Positions 13,808 through 21,684 of a stretch of DNA of 24,517 nucleotides are shown here, one piece after another; the first letter of the stretch is position 1, and each line of letters starts with the position of its first letter. The translations under genes were made by a program, and so were the position numbers. Source of the stretch: JANOXC01 sp031418215 (GTDB lineage: Bacteria; Bacteroidota; Bacteroidia; AKYH767-A; OLB10); assembly GCA_031418215.1 (NCBI GenBank), contig JANOXC010000158.1, forward strand, positions 1-24,517. Direction: 5' to 3'. A model generated the notes under the pieces. That model worked only from the letters and a program-made list of their open reading frames with translations, was not told the origin of the DNA and searched no databases.

Positions 13808-13860
13808 TTTGCATATTGTCCATTTCATCTTGCTTATTGCAAATTGCCCATTGCTAATTG
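13808..13860. repeat. Heptad tract at cusB-1 end / S23 leader
   Basis: Plus-strand TTTGCATATTGTCC...TTGCTTATTGCAAATTGCCCATTGC units overlap the last codons of cusB-1 (its TAG is at 13854-13856) and run into the leader of the S23-like gene. Confidence 0.7.
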
Positions 13861-15113
13861 TTTTCATCTTTAATAAAACTTTCACTGTCCACCATGTATT
13901 GTGCATTTGCGGCAACCTTCTCGTTGCCTGTTAACCCTTTAATTTGAATTATTGAGTCAGTTACCATTCCTGTTTGAATTGTTTTAGCTATAAAATGATT
14001 TTCGATTTTTAGGAACACAATCTGCTTTTGACCTAAATTAACAACAGCATTTCGCGGTAACCATAATCCATTTATTGCTGATGAAAATATTTTAGTTGAA
14101 AGAAGCGTCCCAATTTTAAGATGAAGGTCTTCTGCATTTTGCAGATACACCCTTGCTTTTATTGCTGAGGCATTTGCACCCGTAACAGGGTCTATATAAC
14201 TGATAATGGAAGAAATTGTATTGGATGGATTGGTTTCAGCGCTTATTGCAACTTTATCCCCAATTTTTATCAGGGCAGCATCTTGTGGAAAAACATTCAG
14301 AACAGCCCAAACCTGGTTGGTATTATAAACAGAAAACAATGCTTGGCCACTTTGCACATACATTCCTTCTTTGATAGTAAGTGAAGAGGTCAGTGAGGAA
14401 GGAAGGTTTTCAATCTGAACTTGTGCCGATGTATTTGATGAATTGCTCATTCCTGTGTTCATACCACTATTCATTGATGAAGTGGAAGCGATTCCACCTG
14501 TTACTCCGATATCGTGAATGTGCCCGCTATAAGGGCTGAAAACAGGAAGTGGGTTAATTGGTTTTTTAGTGGACTCAATTTGTTTCAGCTGATCCGGAGT
14601 TAATCCGAGCAAACGCAATTTTTGTTTGGACGAATTGAGTAGTTCCTCATCATTTGTTGGATTATCCAGTAGAAATATCAAATTTTGTTGCATCGTTACT
14701 ATTTCAGGACTGTAGATGTCCATAATACGCTGACCCACTGTTATGCTTTCAAAGTTGAACCTCACATATAACTTTTCTATTCTACCATTGAATCGTGCAC
14801 TGATGTTATTTAACAAACGAGGGTCATAAGTAATTACTCCGGTTGCATACAGCACAGGGTTGATTGTTTTTTGCACAGGCTTAATAGTTCTTACTTCGCT
14901 GAATACTGTTTGATTGGCCGGCTGTGCTAATCCATCAATTTCACTTAACTTATTTGTTGGAATATGCTTGTGTGCATCTCTACTATTACAGGATACAAGA
15001 AAAAACAGGCAATAGACAACAATCAATAGGCAACTGTTAAGTTGAACCCTTTTCTTTGCCAATTGCCAATTGCCAATTGCCAATTCTTTAACGTATTTCC
15101 ATTTCTTTTTCAT
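13854..15113 (-). CDS. cusB: CusB-1 periplasmic adaptor lipoprotein
   Basis: A 419-aa adaptor. A long N-terminus (MKKKWKYVKE then repeat-derived LAIGNWQLAKK) leads to a hydrophobic stretch and the lipobox LVSC (Cys42). The adaptor core has an early barrel segment (INPVLYATGVITYDPRLL), lipoyl half SGRIEKLYVRFN-like (GRIEKLYVRFNFESITVGQRI), a hairpin, a Met/Ser-rich insert SSMNSGMNTGMSNSS, a beta-barrel (QVWAVLNVFPQDAAL) and a membrane-proximal domain. It has no HMBD, unlike CusB-2; two different adaptors in one cluster suggests a hetero-adaptor assembly. It overlaps cusC by 26 nt. Confidence 0.88.
   Translation of the reverse strand: MKKKWKYVKELAIGNWQLAKKRVQLNSCLLIVVYCLFFLVSCNSRDAHKHIPTNKLSEIDGLAQPANQTVFSEVRTIKPVQKTINPVLYATGVITYDPRLLNNISARFNGRIEKLYVRFNFESITVGQRIMDIYSPEIVTMQQNLIFLLDNPTNDEELLNSSKQKLRLLGLTPDQLKQIESTKKPINPLPVFSPYSGHIHDIGVTGGIASTSSMNSGMNTGMSNSSNTSAQVQIENLPSSLTSSLTIKEGMYVQSGQALFSVYNTNQVWAVLNVFPQDAALIKIGDKVAISAETNPSNTISSIISYIDPVTGANASAIKARVYLQNAEDLHLKIGTLLSTKIFSSAINGLWLPRNAVVNLGQKQIVFLKIENHFIAKTIQTGMVTDSIIQIKGLTGNEKVAANAQYMVDSESFIKDENN
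15006..15085. repeat. Heptad inverted pair inside cusB-1 signal-peptide coding region
   Basis: Four perfect TTGCCAA units occupy 15056-15083. An opposite-orientation GGCAATAGACAACAATCAATAGGCAA-type tract (degenerate) lies at about 15007-15032. On the coding strand they give the peptide LAIGNWQLA and then the hydrophobic CLLIVVYCL. Confidence 0.85.
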
Positions 15114-16419
15114 ATTCCACTTGTAATTTTAAAAGAGTGTTCAATTGATCAAACTCATTCATCTTTGCCATGCGATACATTTTCAACCCATCCAGCACAA
15201 CAAATAAATCTTCAGTGTTTTGTTCATAACCAATCAGCGAAGCCTGATAGCTTTTGGAATACATGGGTATTATATTCATATGATAATTTGACAACTGCTG
15301 CTTAGAAGCTTTTATTTGTGATTGTAATGAAGCAATCATTCCGCTAGTTTCATTAATGAGTGATTGTCTTTGAAAACTGATGGCTCCGGCTGAATTATCC
15401 AAACCCTTGATCTTTGATTTATATTCTTTGGATGACCAGGGCGCAATTGGTATAGAAATCATTCCCATAGCTGAATATTGATTAGGCATTTCTCCCAAAG
15501 ATTGCATATGGCTTAAACTAACTCCGAAATCAGGTAATTTTTTGGATTTTTCAAATTGCTGCTGAGATTTTAGCCACCCGATATTGGCATCAAGTTGTTT
15601 GATGTCGCTACGTGATGATGAGATAAGTGCTGTGTCCGGTAATTGAAACTCATAGGAATGATTTTGTAGTAAAGTATCCACATCAAACACCAATGATTTG
15701 TCAGCGTTCATTAATGTGTTGAGTTCCACATTTTTCATTTTAATATCACTAAGTAACATGGTTTGCATGTTGCGTAATTCATACAAGTCAGCCTTTGCTT
15801 TATAAATGTTATTGAGTTTCTCCTTGTTGTAGGTATAACGGTTTTGTGCTACCAGGACGATGTAATTCAATAATGAATCAGTTTGTAACAATAAATCAAC
15901 CTTTTTTTTCAGTATAACCCATTCATAATAATTCTGTTTGGCCATTGCAAACATTTCATTCTGTTTTGCCAGCTTTCCCTGTTGTTCTACTTTGGCCATA
16001 CCTTGCATGAAGTTGTAATTTGCCTTTTGTTTTGAAGGATTCGGAATCATTTGTTCACCGGTAAACATCCACATGCCCTCATTAAATGCTTTATAAGGTG
16101 TTTGCCAAGGACCTGTTGAAAAAGTTGGCGGCATCCAGCTTTTAGCCATCTCTGAATAGTTGTTCACAGCATTGATTTGCTCATCATACATTTTAAGCAT
16201 GGGATTGTTCATCGCTATTCTGTTCAATACTGAATCGAGTGAAAGCACCTGCGCTTTTGATGGATAAGTAAACAGGCAAAGCGTAATAAGCAATAAGCAA
16301 TAAAATAAAGACATGCTCTTATTTGCCAATTGCCAATTGCATATTGTCAATTGCAAGTTGCCTTTTACCTTTTGCCCCTTGCCCTTTGCCCTTTGCAAAT
16401 TGTTTTTAAAGTTCTTCAT
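15088..16419 (-). CDS. cusC: CusC/TolC-family outer-membrane channel
   Basis: A 443-aa outer-membrane factor. The mature part begins QVLSLDSVLNRIAMNNPMLKMYDEQINAV, the usual first helix, and has the duplicated long helices of TolC-type channels ending VLDGLKMYRMAKMNEFDQLNTLLKLQVEYEKEMEIR. It spans the outer membrane and periplasm and docks to CusBA. The signal peptide is probably cleaved after SKA56 and has an n-region of over 30 residues (RAKGKGQKVKG, then LQLTICNWQLA) made of heptad repeat DNA; an internal Met36 start (16314) is possible but lacks basic residues. It overlaps the CusA C-half by 14 nt. Confidence 0.9.
   Translation of the reverse strand: MKNFKNNLQRAKGKGQKVKGNLQLTICNWQLANKSMSLFYCLLLITLCLFTYPSKAQVLSLDSVLNRIAMNNPMLKMYDEQINAVNNYSEMAKSWMPPTFSTGPWQTPYKAFNEGMWMFTGEQMIPNPSKQKANYNFMQGMAKVEQQGKLAKQNEMFAMAKQNYYEWVILKKKVDLLLQTDSLLNYIVLVAQNRYTYNKEKLNNIYKAKADLYELRNMQTMLLSDIKMKNVELNTLMNADKSLVFDVDTLLQNHSYEFQLPDTALISSSRSDIKQLDANIGWLKSQQQFEKSKKLPDFGVSLSHMQSLGEMPNQYSAMGMISIPIAPWSSKEYKSKIKGLDNSAGAISFQRQSLINETSGMIASLQSQIKASKQQLSNYHMNIIPMYSKSYQASLIGYEQNTEDLFVVLDGLKMYRMAKMNEFDQLNTLLKLQVEYEKEMEIR
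16274..16402. repeat. Heptad inverted pair inside cusC signal-peptide coding region
   Basis: A plus-strand AATAAGCAATAAGCAATAA tract at about 16284-16302 is followed by TTGCCAATTGCCAATTGC (16324-16341) and TTGCCCCTTGCCCTTTGCCC (about 16375-16394). On the coding strand these give, in order, the basic AKGKGQ, the polar CNWQLA and the hydrophobic YCLLLIT. Confidence 0.8.
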
Positions 16420-18304
16420 TTTTACCGGGGAGAATTATTTTTCCATATTTTTTCAATTCGCGTTCTTTCACCATTTCATAGACGACAGGTGTTACTAGCA
16501 AGACATAAATTGTTGATGTTAGCACACCACCAATTAATGGAATCGTAATTGGCAACATAACATCACTACCGGTTCCTGTTGACCATAGTATTGGAATTAA
16601 TCCAAACAATGAAACAGAAACAGTCATCAGCTTTGGTCGAAGCCTTTGGACTGCTCCATCCTTAATATATTTACGCAAATCGTCCTTTGTAATCGTAGCT
16701 GATGAATTTCCTTTGGCGGCCACTAATTTTTCCATGTATTCATTCAGGTAAATGATCATGAGCATTGCCGTTTCAACAGCAACTCCGAATAATGCGATAA
16801 AGCCAACTGCCACAGCAACAGATAAATTTACACCGTAGAAATAGACCATGTAAACTCCTCCAATCAACGCAAACGGTACTGTAATCATAGTAATCAATGC
16901 TTCCTTTAAAGATTTATAAGTGAAATACAAGACCAAGAAAATGATGAGAAGAACAATGGGCATTATCAGCTTCAAGGTTTTGTTTGCACGAATCTGGTTT
17001 TCATATTGTCCACTCCATTCAAGACTGTAACCCTTCGGAAGTTTAGTAAACATTTTATTCAACTTATCCTGTGCTTCTTTTACAGTGCTACCCAAATCAC
17101 GGTCGCGAACATTGAACAAGACTGTTCCGCGCAACATGGCATTCTCGGAATTGATCATTGGCGGACCTTCAGAAATGGAAACATTTGCAACCGATGAAAG
17201 TGGAATGGTACCATAATTCATCGTCTTCAAAGGAATCTGATTAATCGCTTCCAAACTATTCCTGAAATCCTGTGCAAATCGGGCATTCACAGTAAATCGT
17301 TCTCTGCCTTCAATCGTAGTTGTAAGATTCATTCCACCCAATGCTGTTTCAACATACATATTAACATCATCAACACTCAAACCATACTTTCCAATTTCAT
17401 CTTTCTTTACCGTGATATCAACATATCTGCCACCTGTAATTGGTTCAACATATAAATCTTTAATTCCATTCACTCCCTGTAACTCATTTTTCATTCGGGT
17501 GGCTAATGCATATATGGAATCAAGATTTTGTCCGTAAATTTTTAGCCCAACATCAGTTCTGATACCTGTTGACAACATGTTAATACGATTGATAATGGGT
17601 TGTGTAAAGCCATTCACTACGCCGGGGATTTGCAGTTTTGCATTTAATTCATTGATGATGTCATCCTTGTAGATGCCATCTCTCCATTGGGATTTTGGTT
17701 TCAGCAGTATTATTGTTTCAATCATACTGATTGGGGAATTGTCAGTTGCTGTATTTGCTCGGCCTGCTTTACCTAAAACATTTTCAACTTCGGGAACAGA
17801 TTTAATAATTTTATCCTGAACCTGTAAAATACGTTTCACTTCTGAATTTGAAACATCAGGTAAGGTAACAGGCATAAAAAGAATAGATCCTTCATCCAAT
17901 GGCGGCATAAATTCTGTTCCCATCTGAAACAGCATTACAGCTCCGATGACGAGCGCTAAAGTGTTAACTCCCAAAACTGTTTTACGCCAATGTAAACACC
18001 AGGTGATTATTGGCGAATACATTTTTTCTAAAGTCCTTGTAACGGGATTAGCACTTTCCGGTTTTAGTTTACCTTTGAGGAAGAATGAAATTAAAACCGG
18101 AGCAAGCGTAATAGCAAGAAAGGCATCAATAATTAATATAAATGTTTTGGTCCACGCCAATGGATGAAATAATTTTCCTTCAATCCCGGTGAGTAAAAAC
18201 ACAGGAAGAAAGGAAGTAATCACAACGATAGTGGAGTAAAACACACCGGGACCAACCTGCCTGGAGGACTTCTCAATTATTTTTAGTCTTTCTTTTTTAT
18301 CCAT
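16406..18304 (-). CDS. cusA: CusA-type RND pump, C-terminal half (TM5-TM12)
   Basis: 632 aa starting MDKKERLKIIEKSSRQVGPG, the cytoplasmic linker before TM5. TM5 (about 20-40), TM6 (52-75), TM7 (109-128), the second periplasmic porter region and TM8-TM12 follow. Motifs include MGTEFMPPLDEGSILFMP (128-145), SMIET (193-197) and NRINMLSTGI (239-248), whose Met residues are of the kind used for Cu+/Ag+ binding in CusA. Also seen are GVAVETAM in TM10 with E511, and LRPKLMTV (555-562), with the expected relay Lys. The N-terminal third of an RND pump is absent and is encoded 6 kb downstream (9261-10535). Start: an ATG one nt after the TAA of a possible small ORF. Confidence 0.92.
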   Translation of the reverse strand: MDKKERLKIIEKSSRQVGPGVFYSTIVVITSFLPVFLLTGIEGKLFHPLAWTKTFILIIDAFLAITLAPVLISFFLKGKLKPESANPVTRTLEKMYSPIITWCLHWRKTVLGVNTLALVIGAVMLFQMGTEFMPPLDEGSILFMPVTLPDVSNSEVKRILQVQDKIIKSVPEVENVLGKAGRANTATDNSPISMIETIILLKPKSQWRDGIYKDDIINELNAKLQIPGVVNGFTQPIINRINMLSTGIRTDVGLKIYGQNLDSIYALATRMKNELQGVNGIKDLYVEPITGGRYVDITVKKDEIGKYGLSVDDVNMYVETALGGMNLTTTIEGRERFTVNARFAQDFRNSLEAINQIPLKTMNYGTIPLSSVANVSISEGPPMINSENAMLRGTVLFNVRDRDLGSTVKEAQDKLNKMFTKLPKGYSLEWSGQYENQIRANKTLKLIMPIVLLIIFLVLYFTYKSLKEALITMITVPFALIGGVYMVYFYGVNLSVAVAVGFIALFGVAVETAMLMIIYLNEYMEKLVAAKGNSSATITKDDLRKYIKDGAVQRLRPKLMTVSVSLFGLIPILWSTGTGSDVMLPITIPLIGGVLTSTIYVLLVTPVVYEMVKERELKKYGKIILPGKNEEL

Positions 18305-18305
18305 C

Positions 18306-18416
18306 TTAGTTTTTACAACAATCTTTTTTGAAAAAATTCCGGAATGCTTTCCAGATTATTTTAATGATTAGTGTTGCTAGGGATTGTTTGTGGGGTTTTA
18401 GGGATGCAGTTTTCAA
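18306..18416 (-). CDS. Possible 36-aa ORF with TTG start and C-terminal DCCKN
   Basis: From TTG at 18416 an open frame of 36 codons runs to TAA at 18306-18308, one nt before the CusA C-half start. It would encode KTASLKPHKQSLATLI, then a Trp/Phe-rich basic helix (IIKIIWKAFRNFFKK), ending DCCKN. The arrangement TAAgATG is typical of coupled genes, and the two terminal Cys suit a metal setting. Against it are the TTG start, the short length and no recognised family. If real, it might be a small membrane-associated copper peptide acting with the multicopper oxidase or CusA. Confidence 0.35.
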   Translation of the reverse strand: MKTASLKPHKQSLATLIIKIIWKAFRNFFKKDCCKN

Positions 18417-18421
18417 TTCAA

Positions 18422-20116
18422 TCAATGTTGCACTATGAATTTCTTAGAATCAATGTACTTATTATTTTGAACGGTTATGAAATAAATTCCATTTATCCAT
18501 CCATCTGTATTAAGAATGATATTCTTTTTGTTTGAAGGCGCCATTTCAGTATAAACAATTTCACCTAAAAGATTGGTTATCGAAATCTTTGAATTATCTG
18601 TTAGATCAAGTTTAATGTTCAAACGGTTTATTATGGGATTTGGATAAACAGAAATGTTACCTGAAACACTAACTTCTTGAATGCCTGTTGTGTTTGGCAC
18701 AACAACAAATTGTCCCATCATGCCGTCATCTTCATGCATGAGGACGTGGCAGTGATACATATAAGGCATGGTGGAGTCAGCAAAATCTTCGAATTTGGTA
18801 ATGAAACGAACCGTCTCATTTGGAGCAATCATCACCACATCTTTATATCCACTTTCTTCAGGCGCTGATGAAATTCCATCCCTATCTAAAACAAAAAACT
18901 GCACATCGTGAATGTGAAACGGATGAGCAACCATTGTTTGATTGGTGAGTGACCAGATTTCAATATTATTTAATGGAATGTAATAGTCAATTCGGTTCAT
19001 GTCAAATAAACTATCGTTGAAATAAAACGGGCCATCCATTGACATTATGTTATCCGCAGTGATGATAATTTGACGCGTGATGTTTGCTTGTGATTCTAAC
19101 CAGGGTGTAACCATAACCAATGATACCGGTACTGAAGTAACTGGATTAGCGGTTTGTGGATTTATGTTTAGCTGAAGGATATTAAAATCAATTCCGTTTA
19201 TTGGACTATACATGGCTGTGTCCATTCCAGGCATAGGTGTTCCACCTTGTACGCCCAATGGAAATTCTGATGCATAACTCATGAGATAAATAGTTTGTCC
19301 ATTCATTGCTGAAAGGTCGATTAATATTTCTGCACGTTCACCGGGAGACAGACGAATGCGTGTTACAGAAACAGGAGCATTCAGTAAGCCACCATCATTT
19401 CCTATTAGATAAAAAGTTTTGTTGGCTGTGAAACCGAAATTGAAATTGCGCTCTTGTGAAGCATTAAGCAAACGCAAACGAACCACTTGCGAAGGAAGAT
19501 TAAGCATCGGGTTGCTTGTTCCATTAACTAATAAAATGCTATCGTGCATTCCGCGCCAATCGATTTGATTATTCTGGTCAAACTGCTGTGATTGAACCAC
19601 CAAAGGAAAATCATCCACACCATATCTCCTTGGTAAATTCAAGATAGATTCAATAGAGTCACGGACAATAATTAAACCCGCCGCACCACGCATTGCTTGT
19701 TGCCCAGTTTTCATGTGCGTATGAGGATGATACCAAAAAGTGGATGCGTGATTCATCACCGTAAATTGTGGACTCCACGTATTACCCGAAAGAATAATGG
19801 TATGTGGTCCTCCGTCATCCATTGGGGGAACATGCAAACCGTGCCAATGGACTGTTGTGGTGTCTGTTAAACTATTTGTAACATTCATCATTACCAAATC
19901 TCCTTTATTCAAAATTAAAGTCGGTCCTAAGTAGGAGTACTGATTGAATGCATTGGTGAATGTCTTAGCTCCCGGCAGAAACAGAACACTGTCCGGATGC
20001 ATGGTTAAATTGAATGTTGTCCCGGTAAGAGTGTCAGGAATAGCAATCGGGTTTTGTGCAGTCGTTTGAACACAAACTCCCATGAGCATTATTATTGCAA
20101 TGTTTTTCATTTGCAT
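18422..20116 (-). CDS. Multicopper oxidase with T9SS sorting domain
   Basis: A 564-aa secreted oxidase. It has a signal peptide (1-20), HWHG (90-93), WYHPHTH (128-134), HPFHIH (398-403) and YHCHVLMHEDDGMM (454-467), which supply the type 1 (with an axial Met) and trinuclear type 2/3 copper ligands of CueO/CotA/laccase-like enzymes. Met-rich stretches (TPMPGMDTAMYS) resemble those near the substrate site of cuprous oxidases. From about residue 488 (ISVYPNPIINRLNIK) a type A T9SS sorting domain targets the protein to the surface. Likely role: oxidation of Cu+ to less toxic Cu2+ at the cell surface. It precedes the CusA C-half by about 117 bp and follows the T9SS cargo gene by 11 bp. Confidence 0.93.
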   Translation of the reverse strand: MQMKNIAIIMLMGVCVQTTAQNPIAIPDTLTGTTFNLTMHPDSVLFLPGAKTFTNAFNQYSYLGPTLILNKGDLVMMNVTNSLTDTTTVHWHGLHVPPMDDGGPHTIILSGNTWSPQFTVMNHASTFWYHPHTHMKTGQQAMRGAAGLIIVRDSIESILNLPRRYGVDDFPLVVQSQQFDQNNQIDWRGMHDSILLVNGTSNPMLNLPSQVVRLRLLNASQERNFNFGFTANKTFYLIGNDGGLLNAPVSVTRIRLSPGERAEILIDLSAMNGQTIYLMSYASEFPLGVQGGTPMPGMDTAMYSPINGIDFNILQLNINPQTANPVTSVPVSLVMVTPWLESQANITRQIIITADNIMSMDGPFYFNDSLFDMNRIDYYIPLNNIEIWSLTNQTMVAHPFHIHDVQFFVLDRDGISSAPEESGYKDVVMIAPNETVRFITKFEDFADSTMPYMYHCHVLMHEDDGMMGQFVVVPNTTGIQEVSVSGNISVYPNPIINRLNIKLDLTDNSKISITNLLGEIVYTEMAPSNKKNIILNTDGWINGIYFITVQNNKYIDSKKFIVQH

Positions 20117-20127
20117 ATTAAATTAAA

Positions 20128-21012
20128 TTATTGTCTGATGAAATTCCTGTTTATCATTCCTTCTGAAGTTAAAACATTCAAAATATAATTTCCTTTTGGA
20201 AGTGTAGAAACGTCAATAGATTTATTTGCTTCTATATTGAAATTGTTGATGCTTAATACCAGCCTACTTGAAATATCTAGAACCTGAAGTGAAACGGTTT
20301 TGTCTTTTAATGATGAAAGGTCTAGCAACAAGTTATCTAATGTAGGATTGGGATAAATGGAAATGTTTGCATTGATTTGATTTTCGGCAATGCCGGTAAC
20401 TGAACCTGTGAAAGCAAGATTGTCAACATATAAATAATCATTTGCAGTTGGTGCGCTTCCGCTTGAAGATAATGTAATCATACAACTGTCCGGATAGTTT
20501 CCATCAACATAAGTAAGGGGAATGGTAAATGATGTCCAACTCATTGCCATGCCCGAAAGCACATAGTGAGCGGAAGCAACCGGCATGCGCATTTGCATAC
20601 CGTTGTCCCAACGGGTGAGTTGTACATCAATAAATCCTTGACTGGTACCGGAAATCATGTGTTGCCATGTTCCTATAAGACTTGCAGGCCGAATATTATA
20701 TGCAAAACCTGTAAGCGGTGCAAATGTAGATTGGTCTAATGTTCCACTTGTAGCAATGCCGGGCATTACACCCATACCTGTAATGTTTTTGCTCACTAAC
20801 TTGAGATAGGAAGTTCCAGGGTTGCCGGGAGTTCCTTTCATACAGGTGTATGTTGATGTTGGACTGGTCATATCATTTAAAGTTGACCATGAATCAGGAT
20901 TATTGTATCCGGTCATGAAAGTCCAGGTTTCAAAACCTGCATTTGGAATTTGCGCATTGGAAATAGCAACTATGAACATCAATGCGATTGGAAATAAAAT
21001 TGAATTTTTCAT
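20128..21012 (-). CDS. T9SS-sorted secreted protein (IPNAGFETW domain)
   Basis: A 294-aa secreted protein. The signal peptide is about 1-20. The mature start QIPNAGFETWTFM is the common opening of a beta-sandwich, carbohydrate-binding-like domain (PCMD-type) in Bacteroidota. The C-terminal SIYPNPTLDNLLLDLS (from about 220) is a T9SS sorting domain. The region between is Met-rich (GMQMRMPV, SGMAMSW), which is odd for this fold. It is placed 11 bp upstream of the multicopper oxidase, so they are probably co-transcribed and exported together. The activity is unknown; a copper-related surface protein is my inference. Confidence 0.75.
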   Translation of the reverse strand: MKNSILFPIALMFIVAISNAQIPNAGFETWTFMTGYNNPDSWSTLNDMTSPTSTYTCMKGTPGNPGTSYLKLVSKNITGMGVMPGIATSGTLDQSTFAPLTGFAYNIRPASLIGTWQHMISGTSQGFIDVQLTRWDNGMQMRMPVASAHYVLSGMAMSWTSFTIPLTYVDGNYPDSCMITLSSSGSAPTANDYLYVDNLAFTGSVTGIAENQINANISIYPNPTLDNLLLDLSSLKDKTVSLQVLDISSRLVLSINNFNIEANKSIDVSTLPKGNYILNVLTSEGMINRNFIRQ

Positions 21013-21150
21013 TTTTTTGATTTTAATTTTTAATTGTTATCGAAGTTTACGTATTATATAACAGATATTAATAAAAGCAAGATTCGATTTGTCCATTTGG
21101 CACAAACCACTTGAGTCGTTCAAATATGACGGCTTTTTAAAATTAGAAAA

Positions 21151-21564
21151 TTAAATGAGGAAAACCCTGTCCAGTAAATAGAGTGGAACCTTGGGCTTGA
21201 AAGGCGGTGGGCGATAAAAATTATTTACTTGTTGATTATTATCTACATCAAAAAGTAAATCCGTAAAAGACCAAGTGGTTATTGTTACACAGTCCTGAAA
21301 CTGTTTGATTAACTCAGGATTAATATCATTTGCAAATTGTCCGGTAGTCTTGAAAAAAGACAAATGAAAGTCCTGACAATCTTTTGAATTACTTTCTTTT
21401 TTATGGGAACAACAAGATTTAGTATTAGCATTTTTCTTTTCGTTGCTTTTATTACAACAGCCCCCTGTGCCCGAAGCACATAAAGCGGAACAAACATGCA
21501 TATAAAGCATCACTACCAAAATAAGGTAGCTAATGCTTTTTGATGTTAGGTTCTTTCTATTCAT
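21151..21564 (-). CDS. Secreted Cys-rich protein, possibly HYC_CC_PP-like
   Basis: 137 aa from ATG 21564 (MNRKNLTSKSISYLILVVML). An in-frame ATG 48 nt upstream would add a second hydrophobic stretch and is less likely. After the signal peptide come CSALCASGTGGCCNKSN and KSCCSHKK, then a beta-rich C-terminus ending NFYRPPPFKPKVPLYLLDRVFLI. The CC clusters followed by a PPP and a hydrophobic end resemble the Bacteroidota HYC_CC_PP proteins found near heavy-metal genes. Likely a periplasmic copper-sensing or copper-binding protein at the head of the operon. The family match is from memory and moderate. Confidence 0.65.
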   Translation of the reverse strand: MNRKNLTSKSISYLILVVMLYMHVCSALCASGTGGCCNKSNEKKNANTKSCCSHKKESNSKDCQDFHLSFFKTTGQFANDINPELIKQFQDCVTITTWSFTDLLFDVDNNQQVNNFYRPPPFKPKVPLYLLDRVFLI

Positions 21565-21684
21565 TATATGGCTTAAAACGTAAAGGTAAAGTAATATTGT
21601 TAGCCAAGGCAATAAATACTTAAATAATTGATATTCAAAGCATCAAGTAGTTTTTATTCAGATAGGGTAGTCTAATTTTTGAAA

